A DNA stretch of 64,000 nt from Mesorhizobium sp. WSM3862 (GTDB lineage: Bacteria > Pseudomonadota > Alphaproteobacteria > Rhizobiales > Rhizobiaceae): NCBI RefSeq assembly GCF_002294985.1, contig NZ_NSGE01000009.1, positions 124,001 through 188,000 on the forward strand, read 5' to 3'. Below, piece by piece: positions 31,888-41,931 of the stretch (positions within the stretch are counted from its first letter, which is position 1; every line of letters starts with the position of its first letter). Under the pieces are notes generated by a model. The model saw only the letters and a program-made list of their open reading frames with translations, had not been told where the DNA came from and searched no databases. A program made the translations under genes and the position numbers.

Positions 31888-32790
31888 TCAGGCGGGCTGC
31901 ACCTGCCGCCCTTCCGGAATGGAGCTCAACAGCGTCTGGCGCGCCGACTTCAGATGCTTGCGGCAGGCGGCGTCCACCTTGGCGGGATCGCGCGATTTCA
32001 GCGCCGCGATATAGGCGAGATGCTCTTGGACCGCGACCTCGTTGCGCTCGCGTTCCTGCGCCTTGTTCCATTGGTAGTGGTAGTGGAAGATCATCGCGAT
32101 CACATCGTAGAAATCGACGATGAAGCGGTTGTGCGAGGCGCGGTGGATCAGCCGGTGGAAGCGCTCATCGAGCTCGGAGAATTCGTTGAAGCGCGTCGCG
32201 ATCTCGCTCGCCAGTTGGCGATGTTCGATCTCCAGCCGGTCGAGATCGGCCCAGACCGCGCTTTCCTGCGGCAGCGCGACAAAGGCGGCGGCCGAGCGCA
32301 GCTCGAACATCTCGCGGATCTCGGTGAGCTCCAGCGCAAAGGCGCGGGTGAAGCCCTTGAGCACCCAGTGGCTGTTGCGCCGCTTCTCGATCAAACCGAA
32401 GCGCGAGAAGCGGATCAGGAATTCGCGCACGCTGGTGGTGCCGACGCCGATCTCGCGCGCCAGCTCGAGCTCGTTGATCTGCATGCCCGCTTCCGCGCCG
32501 CCGGCGAGCAGCCGGCGCATGAAGGAGCGCTCGATGATCTCGGCCAGCGAGTCGGTCTCTTCCTCGGGGAAGAAATCTTCCGCCTTCGGTGCCCGCAGCA
32601 CCGTTTTGTTGCGCTTGTTCCAGGCGATCAGCCCGGTTTCTTCCATGCGCGAAAGAATGCTGCGCACCGTGGTGCGGCTGACGCCGAGCAGCGTTCCGAG
32701 CTCGGGCTCGGACGGCAGGCTCCTGGTTTCGTCGAGCAGCCGCAGTCCGCGGTTGAAGGCGTCCTTGTAGACGTTGTTGCTCTTCGACAT
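31888..32790 (-). CDS. GntR-family (FCD) regulator with two winged-helix domains
   Basis: A 300-residue regulator with an unusual layout. A first winged helix is visible at about 11-67 (SLPSEPELGTLLGVSRTTVR), a linker at 68-85, a second GntR-type winged helix at about 86-148 (INELELAREIGVGTTSVREF) and an all-helical FCD effector domain at ~155-295 (EIREMFELRSAAAFVAL, then HRLIHRASHNRFIVDFYD with the metal-binding His residues). Typical FadR-type proteins have one winged helix and ~240 residues. It is divergent from the altronate-dehydratase-like gene and probably controls it and the ribose-type ABC operon. The ATG at 32790 was chosen; the ORF extends 15 bp further. Confidence 0.85.
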   Translation of the reverse strand: MSKSNNVYKDAFNRGLRLLDETRSLPSEPELGTLLGVSRTTVRSILSRMEETGLIAWNKRNKTVLRAPKAEDFFPEEETDSLAEIIERSFMRRLLAGGAEAGMQINELELAREIGVGTTSVREFLIRFSRFGLIEKRRNSHWVLKGFTRAFALELTEIREMFELRSAAAFVALPQESAVWADLDRLEIEHRQLASEIATRFNEFSELDERFHRLIHRASHNRFIVDFYDVIAMIFHYHYQWNKAQERERNEVAVQEHLAYIAALKSRDPAKVDAACRKHLKSARQTLLSSIPEGRQVQPA

Positions 32791-32952
32791 GCCCCGTATC
32801 CCCAACGCTTGCGGCAGCCGGCCGGAAGCGCAATATGATCGGTGTTCCTAGCGCAAGCCTCCGAAATGCGGAACGAATTTCGCCGGCTTTACCAAACGGG
32901 CGGCCATGCACTCAACGGCGCGCGGCGCGCGATGAAAAAACAATTGACGCAA

Positions 32953-32979
32953 AAATGTTTTTTCACGATAAAAGACATT
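32953..32979. promoter_or_regulatory. Candidate operator of the divergent GntR/UxaA-like region
   Basis: AATGTTTTTT (32954-32963) and AAAAGACATT (32970-32979) are inverted arms (9 of 10 symmetric) around a 6-bp spacer. The string AAATGTTTTTT-N3-GATAAA within it recurs exactly at 35688-35707, in front of the ABC binding-protein gene. It lies 62-88 bp before the GTG start at 33041. Confidence 0.6.
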
Positions 32980-33040
32980 ATCCTCAAACGGGCGCATGTC
33001 AATCCGCCCACACTCCCAGGTTTACCCAGGACAGCCGCCC

Positions 33041-34546
33041 GTGAACGCCGCAAGCACCATTCTTCTTTCCCCCGCCGACAATGTCGCGGTCGCCAATGGC
33101 CGCATCGAGATCGGTGCGGCGCTGCCCGGCGGCGCGGTTGCGGTGGCGGCGATCGACCCAGGGCACAAGGTGGCGATCAAGCCGATCGCTGCGGGCGAAG
33201 CGGTGGTGAAATATGCGCAGGCGATCGGCCGCGCCACTCAAGCCATCGCGCCGGGCGAGCACGTCCACTCGCACAATCTGGTGTTCGAGAGCGGCCGCCT
33301 GCCGGTGGTGCCGCCGAGCGAGGCCGAGCACGCCACCGAAGCGGACCGCAAGCGCACCTTCATGGGCTATCGCCGCGCCGATGGTCGCGCCGGAACGCGC
33401 AACTTCATCGGCATCATCGCCAGCGTCAATTGCTCGTCCACCGTCTGCCATGCGATCGCCGACGAGGCCAATCGCACGCTTTTGCCGAAATATCCCGGCA
33501 TCGACGGTTTCGTACCGATCGTCCACGGGCAGGGCTGCGGCATGAGCGCCACCGGCGACGGCATGATGGTGCTGCACCGCACGCTGGCCGGCTATGCCCG
33601 CCACCCGAATTTCGGCGGCGTGCTGATGGTCGGCCTGGGTTGCGAGGTCAACCAGCTCACCCTTTACGGCCAAAAGGGCGTCGCGGCGGGAAAGCGGCAC
33701 TTCAACATCCAGGAGGCCGGCGGCTCGCGCAAATCCGTCGAGCGGGCGATGGGCGTGCTGGCCGAGATCGCCGAGGAAGTCGGCCAGTTGCAGCGCGAAC
33801 CGATCCCGGTCAGCGAGATCGTCGTCGGCCTGCAATGCGGCGGCTCGGACGGCATGTCCGGCATCACCGCCAATCCGGCACTGGGAGCGGCGGTCGATAT
33901 CCTGGCCGGCTGCGGCGGCATCGGCATCCTGTCCGAGACGACCGAAATCTACGGCGCCGAGCATCTGCTTGCCTATCGCGCCGCCTCGCCCGAGATCGCC
34001 GCCAAGCTCGACGGCTTTGTGAAATGGTGGGAGGACCATACAGCCAAGCACGGCGCCTCGATCGACAACAATCCCTCGCCGGGCAACAAGCGCGGCGGCC
34101 TGACCACGATCCTGGAGAAGTCGCTGGGTGCTGTTGCCAAGGGCGGTCAGACGCCGCTCAACGGCGTCTTCGGTTACGCCGAGAAGGTCAGCGGCAGCGG
34201 CTTGGTGTTCATGGACACGCCCGGCTACGATCCGGTCTCGGCCACCGGCCAAGTGGCCGGCGGCGCTAATGTCATCGTCTTCACCACCGGCCGCGGCTCC
34301 TGCTTCGGCTGCCGTCCGACGCCGTCGATCAAGGTCGCCACGAACTCGACCATGTACCACCAGATGGAAGAGGACATGGACGTCAATTGCGGTGTCATCG
34401 CTTCCGGCGAGAAGACGATCGCCGGCATGGGCCGCGAGATCTTCGAGCTGATCATCGAGACGGCGTCCGGACGCAAGACCAAGAGCGAGGCGTTCGGCTA
34501 CGGCGACAACGAGTTCGTGCCCTGGCATCTCGGCGCGACGCTCTAA
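33041..34546 (+). CDS. Altronate dehydratase family protein (UxaA/GarD type)
   Basis: A ~501-residue enzyme. The N-terminal SAF domain (~1-95, STILLSPADNVAVANG) is followed by a catalytic domain with RADGRAGTRNFIGIIASVNC, an HGQGCGMS motif, VGLGCEVNQ, and FTTGRGSCFGCRPTPSIKV, which hold the conserved metal-binding Cys/His positions. UxaA dehydrates D-altronate to 2-keto-3-deoxygluconate; relatives use galactarate or arabinonate, so the substrate is inferred. The GTG at 33041 was chosen for its AGGA at 9-nt spacing; an ATG at 32996 gives a 15-residue longer form. It leads an operon with the aldo/keto reductase. Confidence 0.83.
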   Translation: MNAASTILLSPADNVAVANGRIEIGAALPGGAVAVAAIDPGHKVAIKPIAAGEAVVKYAQAIGRATQAIAPGEHVHSHNLVFESGRLPVVPPSEAEHATEADRKRTFMGYRRADGRAGTRNFIGIIASVNCSSTVCHAIADEANRTLLPKYPGIDGFVPIVHGQGCGMSATGDGMMVLHRTLAGYARHPNFGGVLMVGLGCEVNQLTLYGQKGVAAGKRHFNIQEAGGSRKSVERAMGVLAEIAEEVGQLQREPIPVSEIVVGLQCGGSDGMSGITANPALGAAVDILAGCGGIGILSETTEIYGAEHLLAYRAASPEIAAKLDGFVKWWEDHTAKHGASIDNNPSPGNKRGGLTTILEKSLGAVAKGGQTPLNGVFGYAEKVSGSGLVFMDTPGYDPVSATGQVAGGANVIVFTTGRGSCFGCRPTPSIKVATNSTMYHQMEEDMDVNCGVIASGEKTIAGMGREIFELIIETASGRKTKSEAFGYGDNEFVPWHLGATL

Positions 34547-34589
34547 ATAGTCGAAACGACCGCCAGTCGAACGGCAAAGGGAGGCTTTG

Positions 34590-35588
34590 ATGAACAAACG
34601 CCGGATCGGCGCGACCGCGCTCGAAGTCACCGAAGTCAGCTTCGGCGGCGCCGCCATCGGCGGCCTTTATCGCGCCTGTCCGCGCGAGCCCGCAATGGAA
34701 ACGCTGCAAGCGGCCTGGGACGGCGGGCTGCGTTACTTCGACACCGCGCCCTTCTACGGCTTCGGCCTGTCGGAGCGGCGCACAGGCGATTTCCTGCGTG
34801 AGAAGCCGCGCTCCTCCTATGTGCTCTCGACCAAGGTCGGCCGCCTGTTCCGGCCGGTGCCGGAGGACCAGGTTCCCGATCACTCCTATGTCGATCCGCT
34901 ACCCTTCGCGCTCGACTACGACTATTCCTATGACGGCATCATGCGCTCAGTGGATTTTTCCTACGCGCGGCTCGGCCTCAACAAGATCGACATCCTGTTC
35001 GTCCACGACATCGGCGTCTACACGCATGGCGTCGAGAAGACGAAGCTGCATTTCCGTCAGCTGATGGACGGCGGGCTGAAGGCGCTGGAGGAGCTGAAAT
35101 CTTCCGGCACGATTTCCGCCTACGGCCTTGGCGTCAACGAGGTCCAGATCTGCCTTGACGTGCTTCGCCGCGCGCCGCTCGACTGCATCCTGCTCGCCAG
35201 CCGCTATTCGCTGCTTGATCGCAGCGCCGAGGCCGACCTGCTGCCGCTTTGCCGCGAGCGGCGGACCTCACTGATCATCGGCGGCGTCTTCAACTCGGGC
35301 ATATTGGCGACGGGACCGGTGCATGGCGCGCATTTCGATTATCTGCCGGCGAGCAAGGATGTTCTCGACCGCGTCAGCGCAATGGAGCGCATCGCCATCG
35401 GAGGTGGCTATCCGCTGGCCGCTGCCGCGTTCCAATTCCCTCTGCACGAGCCTGTCGTTGCCTCGGTGCTGACCGGCACCGCCAAGCCCGCGAATCTGAC
35501 GCGCAATCTCGAACTGCTGGATATCAAGGTGGCGACGGCGGAATTTGCCAAATACGATCCTTATACGATCGTCCAGCAGCTTGGCTGA
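34590..35588 (+). CDS. Aldo/keto reductase (L-fucose/D-threo-aldose 1-dehydrogenase-like)
   Basis: A 332-residue AKR. YFDTAPFYGFGLSERRTGDF carries the Asp and Tyr of the active site, VLSTKVGRLFRP the Lys, and ILFVHDIGVYTHG the His. The LIIGGVFNSGILATG segment matches the D-threo-aldose (L-fucose/D-arabinose/L-galactose) 1-dehydrogenase and pyridoxal dehydrogenase subgroup. The ATG at 34590 follows AAGGGAGG. It sits 43 bp after the UxaA-like gene and ahead of the ribose-type transporter, so the likely job is oxidation of the imported sugar to its lactone. Confidence 0.8.
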   Translation: MNKRRIGATALEVTEVSFGGAAIGGLYRACPREPAMETLQAAWDGGLRYFDTAPFYGFGLSERRTGDFLREKPRSSYVLSTKVGRLFRPVPEDQVPDHSYVDPLPFALDYDYSYDGIMRSVDFSYARLGLNKIDILFVHDIGVYTHGVEKTKLHFRQLMDGGLKALEELKSSGTISAYGLGVNEVQICLDVLRRAPLDCILLASRYSLLDRSAEADLLPLCRERRTSLIIGGVFNSGILATGPVHGAHFDYLPASKDVLDRVSAMERIAIGGGYPLAAAAFQFPLHEPVVASVLTGTAKPANLTRNLELLDIKVATAEFAKYDPYTIVQQLG

Positions 35589-35687
35589 GATGCGCAGATC
35601 CGGCAGACCGATCAGCTGCCACTCGTCACGAAAACGGCATGAGACACCGCTTGCATCGATCCGGGCAATGCACTATCAAAATCCGGC

Positions 35688-35707
35688 AAATGTTTTTTAT
35701 TGATAAA
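35688..35707. promoter_or_regulatory. Second copy of the AAATGTTTTTT-N3-GATAAA motif
   Basis: It matches the site at 32953-32972 at 17 defined positions: AAATGTTTTTT (35688-35698) and GATAAA (35702-35707). It lies about 71 bp upstream of the binding-protein ATG, close to the distance seen at the first copy. The right arm of the palindrome is not conserved. The remaining 35589-35778 stretch holds no gene. Confidence 0.55.
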
Positions 35708-35778
35708 GTTCCGTTTGGCTCGCGCCTATCCAGATGGAGCTTCCGAACCTTCACCGGGCGACTTTAGGGAGGAACCTA

Positions 35779-36774
35779 ATGAAATTCGTAACCAGCCTTC
35801 TCAACCGCCGCGCCTTCGTGGCTTTAGCCGCCGCCTCGATGCTCGCCGGTGCGATGCATTCGGCACCCGCCTCGGCGGCCGACGTGACCATCCCGATCAT
35901 CGTCAAGGACACCACTTCTTTCTACTGGCAGATCGTGCTGGCCGGCGCCCGCAAGGCCGGCAAGGATCTCGGCATCAACGTGCCGGAGCTTGGCGCCCAG
36001 GCCGAAACCGACGTCAACGGTCAGATCTCGATCCTCGAGAACGCCGTCGCCGGCAATCCGGCCGCGATCGTGATCGCGCCGACCGAGGCCAAGGCGCTCG
36101 GCAAGCCGATCGACGAGGCGGCGACCAAGGTCAAGGTCATCGGCATCGACTCCAGCGCCGAATCCAAGGCTTTCACCTCCTTCCTCACCACCGACAACGT
36201 TCAGGGCGGCCGTGTCGCGGCTGACGGTCTCGCCGCCGCGATCGGCGCCGCCAATGGCGGCAAGGTCGAGGGCAAGGTTGCGCTGATCACCGCGCTGCCC
36301 GGCGCCGGCTCGCTCGAGCAGCGCGCGCAAGGGTTCAAGGAACAGCTCAAGGCGAAATATCCCGGCCTCGAACTGGTCGCCGACAAATATGCCGACGGTC
36401 AGGCCACCACCGGCCTCAACATCGCGACCGACCTGATCACCGCCAATCCGGACCTCAAGGGCATCTTCGCCTCGAACCTGATCATGGCGCAGGGCGTTGG
36501 CCAGGCGATCGCCGAGAACAACCTCGCCGGCAAGGTGGCGCTGATCGGTTTCGACAGCGACGAGAAGCTGATCAAGTTCCTCAACGACGGCGTCATCTCC
36601 GGCCTCGTCGTCCAGGATCCGTACCGGATGGGCTACGACGGCATCAAGACCGCCTTAGCCGCCTCGAAGGGCGAGAAGGTCGAGGCCAATGTCGACACCG
36701 GCGCCAATCTCGTCACCAAGGACAACATGAAGGATCCGAAGATCGACGCGCTGCTCAACCCGAAGCTCAACTGA
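35779..36774 (+). CDS. Sugar ABC transporter substrate-binding protein (ribose/RbsB type)
   Basis: A 331-residue exported protein. The N-terminus has Arg-Arg-Ala-Phe before a hydrophobic core (LNRRAFVALAAASMLAGAMH), with cleavage after ASA near residue 34; this could be a Sec or weak Tat signal. The mature part is a type I periplasmic binding protein (VTIPIIVKDTTSFYWQIVLA, GAQAETDVNGQISILENAVA, IGIDSSAESKAF, LIGFDSDEKLI). The ATG at 35779 has AGGGAGGAA in front. It supplies substrate to the ATPase and permease genes downstream. Confidence 0.92.
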   Translation: MKFVTSLLNRRAFVALAAASMLAGAMHSAPASAADVTIPIIVKDTTSFYWQIVLAGARKAGKDLGINVPELGAQAETDVNGQISILENAVAGNPAAIVIAPTEAKALGKPIDEAATKVKVIGIDSSAESKAFTSFLTTDNVQGGRVAADGLAAAIGAANGGKVEGKVALITALPGAGSLEQRAQGFKEQLKAKYPGLELVADKYADGQATTGLNIATDLITANPDLKGIFASNLIMAQGVGQAIAENNLAGKVALIGFDSDEKLIKFLNDGVISGLVVQDPYRMGYDGIKTALAASKGEKVEANVDTGANLVTKDNMKDPKIDALLNPKLN

Positions 36775-36788
36775 TCTTCGCGACATTC

Positions 36789-36816
36789 GTTTCCGGGGCT
36801 TCGCCGCCCCGGAAAC
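36789..36816 (+). terminator. Intercistronic stem-loop after the ribose-type binding protein
   Basis: GTTTCCGGGGC (36789-36799) pairs perfectly with GCCCCGGAAAC (36806-36816) around a 6-nt TTCGCC loop, 14 bp after the stop. There is no T-run. Placed between the binding-protein and ATPase genes, it probably stabilises the upstream message or partly attenuates read-through. Confidence 0.65.
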
Positions 36817-36927
36817 ATCGCCGCGGACAGTTTGGAAATCCGCCGGCTTGCTTTAGGCTCTGCCTTCTAGATGCGCGCAAGACGCATCGCTGCGTATCCA
36901 ACGGTTGGATCAATCTGGGAGGAAGTC

Positions 36928-38477
<1,550 letters not shown>

Positions 38478-38481
<4 letters not shown>

Positions 38482-39443
38482 GCACCGAGGCGATCCCCTC
38501 CGAAAAGCCGAAGCGCAATTACAACGCCCTGTTCGGGCTGACGCTGCTCGGCTTGTTGCTTTTGATGTGGATCGTGCTGGCGGTCGCCACACCCTCCTTC
38601 GCCACGACGCTCAACATCACCAATCTTTTGCGTCAGGGTTCGCTGATCGCCATCCTCGCGGTCGGCCAGACCTTCGTCATCATCACCGGCGGCATCGATC
38701 TCTCGGTCGGTGCCGTGGTCGGCTTCACCACCGTCATCGTGGCGCTTCTGATCAATGCCGGCTGGCCGATCTGGGCGGCTGTGCTCATTACCTTGCTCGC
38801 CGGCGTCGCCATCGGCCTGTTCCACGGCTTCGGCATCGTCAAGATGGGCCTGCCGCCCTTCATCATCACCCTGGCCACGATGACCTCGCTGCGCGGCATC
38901 GGTCTCTTGATGACCAACGGCAATTCGATCTCGATCAACAGCGACTCTTTCCAGGCCTTCTCGCGCGGCTCGCTGCTCGGTATCCCCTACCTGTTCTGGA
39001 TGGTGATCCTGGTCGCCATACCGTCCTATGTGTTCCTGCACCACACGCGCTGGGGCCGCTATTTGTTCTCGGTCGGCTCCAATGCGGAGGCCGCGCGCCT
39101 TTCCGGCGTGAACGTGCCGCGCACCATCTTCATGGCCTATATCCTGTCCGGCCTGCTCGCGGCTTTCGTGGGTGTGCTGCTTGCCTCGCGCATCGGCATC
39201 GGCAACCCGACCCAGGGCGACACTTATGAGCTGCAGGCCATCGCCTCGTCGGTGATCGGCGGCACCTCGCTGTTCGGCGCCATCGGCTCGGTGCATGGAC
39301 CGCTGATCGGGTCCTTCATTCTTTCAACGATCAACAACGGCGCCAACCTGCTCAACGTCAACACCTTCTGGCAGCGCGTCATCACCGGCCTGCTGATCAT
39401 CGTCATCGTCTACTTCGACGGCCTGCGCCGTCGCGGCAAATAA
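38478..39443 (+). CDS. Sugar ABC transporter permease (RbsC type)
   Basis: A 321-residue membrane protein with about 8-10 spans. Family motifs include ILAVGQTFVIITGGIDLSVG, IVKMGLPPFIITLATM and YLFSVGSNAEAARLSGVNVP. It completes a CUT2 importer with the RbsA- and RbsB-type proteins. Its ATG overlaps the ATPase stop (ATGA). A hairpin at 39464-39485 follows. Confidence 0.93.
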
Positions 39444-39463
39444 TCGTTCCTGAAATGACGCGC

Positions 39464-39485
39464 CGGCCCCAATCGAGCGGGGCCG
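39464..39485 (+). terminator. Hairpin after the CUT2 permease gene
   Basis: CGGCCCC (39464-39470) pairs with GGGGCCG (39479-39485) around an 8-nt loop. It lies 20 bp after the permease stop and before the dehydrogenase gene. Without a T-run, it may only partly separate the two genes. Confidence 0.4.
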
Positions 39486-39512
39486 ACGCCCCTTCTAACA
39501 CTGGATCAGCGC

Positions 39513-40529
39513 ATGAAAGCCGTCGTCTGCCGCTCGCCTGGCGATCTTGTTCTCGAAGACCGCGCCGAACCCGGCGCGCCGCCGCCCGGCTGGGCGCGGA
39601 TCGCAGTCAGCCATGTCGGCATCTGCGGCACCGACTATCACATCTTCGAAGGCAAGCACCCGTTCCTCGCCTATCCACGCATCATGGGCCACGAGGTCTC
39701 GGGCACCGTCGTCGAGCGCGGTGAAGGCGTCGAGCTTGCCATCGGCGAGCCGGTGATCATCAACCCCTATCTCGCCTGCGGCAAATGCGTTGCCTGCCGG
39801 CACGGCAAGCCGAACTGCTGCGTGCAGATCGAGGTGCTTGGCGTCCATCGCGACGGCGCCATGTGCGACGACATCCTGGTGCCGGGGCAGAACCTTTATC
39901 CGGCAAATGGCCTATCGCTGGCCGATGCCGCCGCCGTCGAATTCCTGGCCATCGGCGCACACGCCGTGCGGCGCTCGCTGAGTGCGCCCGGCCAGCGCAC
40001 GATGGTCATCGGCGCCGGTCCGATCGGCCTTGGCACGGCACTGTTCGCCCGCATCGCCGGCCTCGATGTCAGCCTGCTCGACATGAGCTCAGAACGGCTC
40101 GGTTTCGCCGAAAGCGAGCTCGGCTTTACCGCACTCGACGGCTCGAAAGCGCCGGCAGCCGATCTGGTGCGGCAGGCGTCCGGCGGCGAAGGCTTCGACC
40201 TTGTGTTCGACGCCACGGGCAACACGCAGTCGGTGCAGTCCGCCTTCACCCATGTCGCGCATGGCGGAGCGCTGGTGCTGGTCAGCGTCGTCAAGGACGA
40301 CATCGCCTTCTCCGATCCCGAGTTTCACAAGCGCGAGATGACGCTGGTCGGCAGCCGCAATGCGCTCAGACCAGACTTCGACCATGTCGCCGCCTCGATC
40401 CGCAACGGCGCCGTGCCGCTGGAGAAACTCGTCACCCACCGCACGACCCTTGCCGATACGCCGCGCGATCTAGCGCGCTGGGCGCACGAAAAATCCGGGT
40501 TGATCAAAGCGGTCATCGAGGTCGGATAG
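39513..40529 (+). CDS. Zinc-dependent alcohol dehydrogenase (MDR; L-galactonate/L-idonate 5-dehydrogenase-like)
   Basis: A 338-residue medium-chain dehydrogenase. Catalytic zinc ligands are in HVGICGTDYHIFEG (Cys) and RIMGHEVSG (His-Glu); the structural zinc loop is CGKCVACRHGKPNCC with four Cys. The Rossmann motif is VIGAGPIGLGTALFA. The loop followed by VLGVHRDGAMCD is close to LgoD (L-galactonate oxidoreductase) of enterics, which I recall as CxxCxxGKPNxC..LGVHxDG. The substrate is therefore probably a sugar acid or polyol; this is inference. It is the last gene of the sugar cluster and convergent with phnF. Confidence 0.82.
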   Translation: MKAVVCRSPGDLVLEDRAEPGAPPPGWARIAVSHVGICGTDYHIFEGKHPFLAYPRIMGHEVSGTVVERGEGVELAIGEPVIINPYLACGKCVACRHGKPNCCVQIEVLGVHRDGAMCDDILVPGQNLYPANGLSLADAAAVEFLAIGAHAVRRSLSAPGQRTMVIGAGPIGLGTALFARIAGLDVSLLDMSSERLGFAESELGFTALDGSKAPAADLVRQASGGEGFDLVFDATGNTQSVQSAFTHVAHGGALVLVSVVKDDIAFSDPEFHKREMTLVGSRNALRPDFDHVAASIRNGAVPLEKLVTHRTTLADTPRDLARWAHEKSGLIKAVIEVG

Positions 40530-40595
40530 GGAGGCCCGACCCGCCCGTGGATGACGACCTCAGGGGTTGTCGCCCTTGACGACGGATGTCGAAGG

Positions 40596-41354
40596 CTAAT
40601 CGCCGGCCGACAACTTCAGCTCCACTCGCTCGGCCGGGAACCGCGACTCCGCGAACTGGATCGGCTGGCCGTCCATCGTGACATTGATGGCGATCGTGAC
40701 CAGCACGATGGCGCCCGGCTGCAGCTCGAGATCGACAAGATCGTCCGCATCGGCGTGGCGCGCCGACAGCACCGTCGAGCGCCTCAGATAGTCGTTGATG
40801 CCGAAACGCATAAGCGAGGCGGTGATCGATCCCGTCTCGGCCATCGCGGTCTCGATGCCGGCGAAGCGCTTGGCATCGAACCAGGTCGTCGCCCGTGACA
40901 CCGGATGTCCGTCGGCTTCGCCGCGCGTCTCCAGTCGGATCACGCTCGATCCCCTGGCAATGCTCAGCGCCTCGGCGATGCGGCGGCTGGCCGGCTCGGT
41001 CGATGAGGACAGCAGAGCGATGTGCCGCTCGGTCGTCTGTCCCTGCAGGCCGCTCGAGAAGCGGGTGCGCGCGCCGATCGGATAAGACAGGCGCTTGCGC
41101 GACAAGACGAAGGTGCCGCGCCCCTGCTCGGCCTTGAGCACGCCTTCCTGCACCAGCGCGGCAATCGCGCTGCGCACCGTGTGGCGGTTGACGCCATAGC
41201 GTTCGGCCAGCGCCACCTCAGGCGGCAGCGCCGCATTCTCGGTGAAATCGCCGCTGGCGATCCCCTGCAATATCTTGTCGGCGATCTGCCGCCAGAGCGA
41301 TACGCCGTTGCGCCTTTCGATACTGCTCGCCCGCTCGATCAATTTTGCCCCCAA
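40596..41354 (-). CDS. phnF: GntR/HutC-family regulator of phosphonate utilisation
   Basis: A 252-residue regulator. The winged helix is at about 15-78 (SLWRQIADKILQGIASGDF, LAERYGVNRHTVRSAIAALV), followed by a UTRA effector domain (~95-245) with LIRLETRGEADGHPVS and FAESRFPAERVELKL. Gene order, divergent from phnG, and the matching palindrome between identify PhnF. It is expected to repress the C-P lyase operon. It starts with ATG at 41354. Confidence 0.9.
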   Translation of the reverse strand: MGAKLIERASSIERRNGVSLWRQIADKILQGIASGDFTENAALPPEVALAERYGVNRHTVRSAIAALVQEGVLKAEQGRGTFVLSRKRLSYPIGARTRFSSGLQGQTTERHIALLSSSTEPASRRIAEALSIARGSSVIRLETRGEADGHPVSRATTWFDAKRFAGIETAMAETGSITASLMRFGINDYLRRSTVLSARHADADDLVDLELQPGAIVLVTIAINVTMDGQPIQFAESRFPAERVELKLSAGD

Positions 41355-41422
41355 TCACTTTTCCCCCGTCTGTCATGCGCCCGTCATCGACTCTCGGTAG
41401 GAGGTAAGTATAATTTGTATAG

Positions 41423-41442
41423 TTGTCTATATCAATAGACAA
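41423..41442. promoter_or_regulatory. PhnF operator between divergent phnF and phnG
   Basis: TTGTCTAT (41423-41430) and ATAGACAA (41435-41442) are perfect inverted arms around a 4-bp spacer. The site overlaps the -35 element of the phnF promoter (TTGATA, minus strand, 41430-41435), which is spaced 17 bp from TATACT (41407-41412). On the plus strand TATAAT (41409-41414) may serve phnG. One bound repressor could therefore block both directions. Confidence 0.75.
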
Positions 41443-41469
41443 GTCATATTGTGCAAAGGAGTTGGAGCG

Positions 41470-41931
41470 ATGCGAGGACAGGAAGCGCGCGAGCAGGCCG
41501 AGAGGAAAGGCATCATGGCGACGCTGGCGCACGCGCCAGCCGACGAGATCGCGCGGCTGTGGAACGGCTCCGGCCTGCCCTCCGAGGCCGAGCTGCTGCG
41601 CGGCCCGGAGACCGGCTTGGTGACGGTGCGCGGGCGGATCGGCGGCGGCGGCGCGCCGTTCAATGTCGGCGAGGCGACCGCGACACGCGCCACCGTGCGG
41701 GTGCCCTCCGGACAGGTCGGCCATTCCTACGCGCTCGGCCGCGACAAGGGCAAAGCCAGGCTCGCCGCAATCGCCGACGCGCTCTGGCAGGACCCGGCCT
41801 ATCGCGAGACCATCGAGTCGAAGCTGGTCGCGCCGTTGCGCGCGGCGCTCGATGCGGCGCGCGAGAAGCGGCGCGTCGAGACGGCGGCCACGAAAGTGGA
41901 TTTCTTCACCATGGTGCGCGGAGAGGACTGA
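41470..41931 (+). CDS. phnG: C-P lyase subunit PhnG
   Basis: A 153-residue soluble protein of the C-P lyase core complex (PhnGHIJ). The MATLAHAPADEIARLW segment near residue 16 and RIGGGGAPFNVGEATATRAT and GHSYALGRDKGKARLAAIAD in the middle are PhnG signatures. The ATG at 41470 follows AAGGAG. Its TGA overlaps the phnH ATG by one base (TGATG), implying coupling. With PhnI it attaches phosphonate to the ribose C1 of ATP. Confidence 0.92.
   Translation: MRGQEAREQAERKGIMATLAHAPADEIARLWNGSGLPSEAELLRGPETGLVTVRGRIGGGGAPFNVGEATATRATVRVPSGQVGHSYALGRDKGKARLAAIADALWQDPAYRETIESKLVAPLRAALDAAREKRRVETAATKVDFFTMVRGED

Noticed and set aside
32999..34657. 552-codon minus-strand ORF opposite the UxaA-like gene
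   Set aside because: Antisense shadow; the plus strand has the SAF and dehydratase motifs.
40530..40595. Possible terminator or repeat between the zinc dehydrogenase and phnF
   Set aside because: Only short imperfect pairings (GTGGATGACGAC-like) were seen; the stem is too weak to report as a feature.
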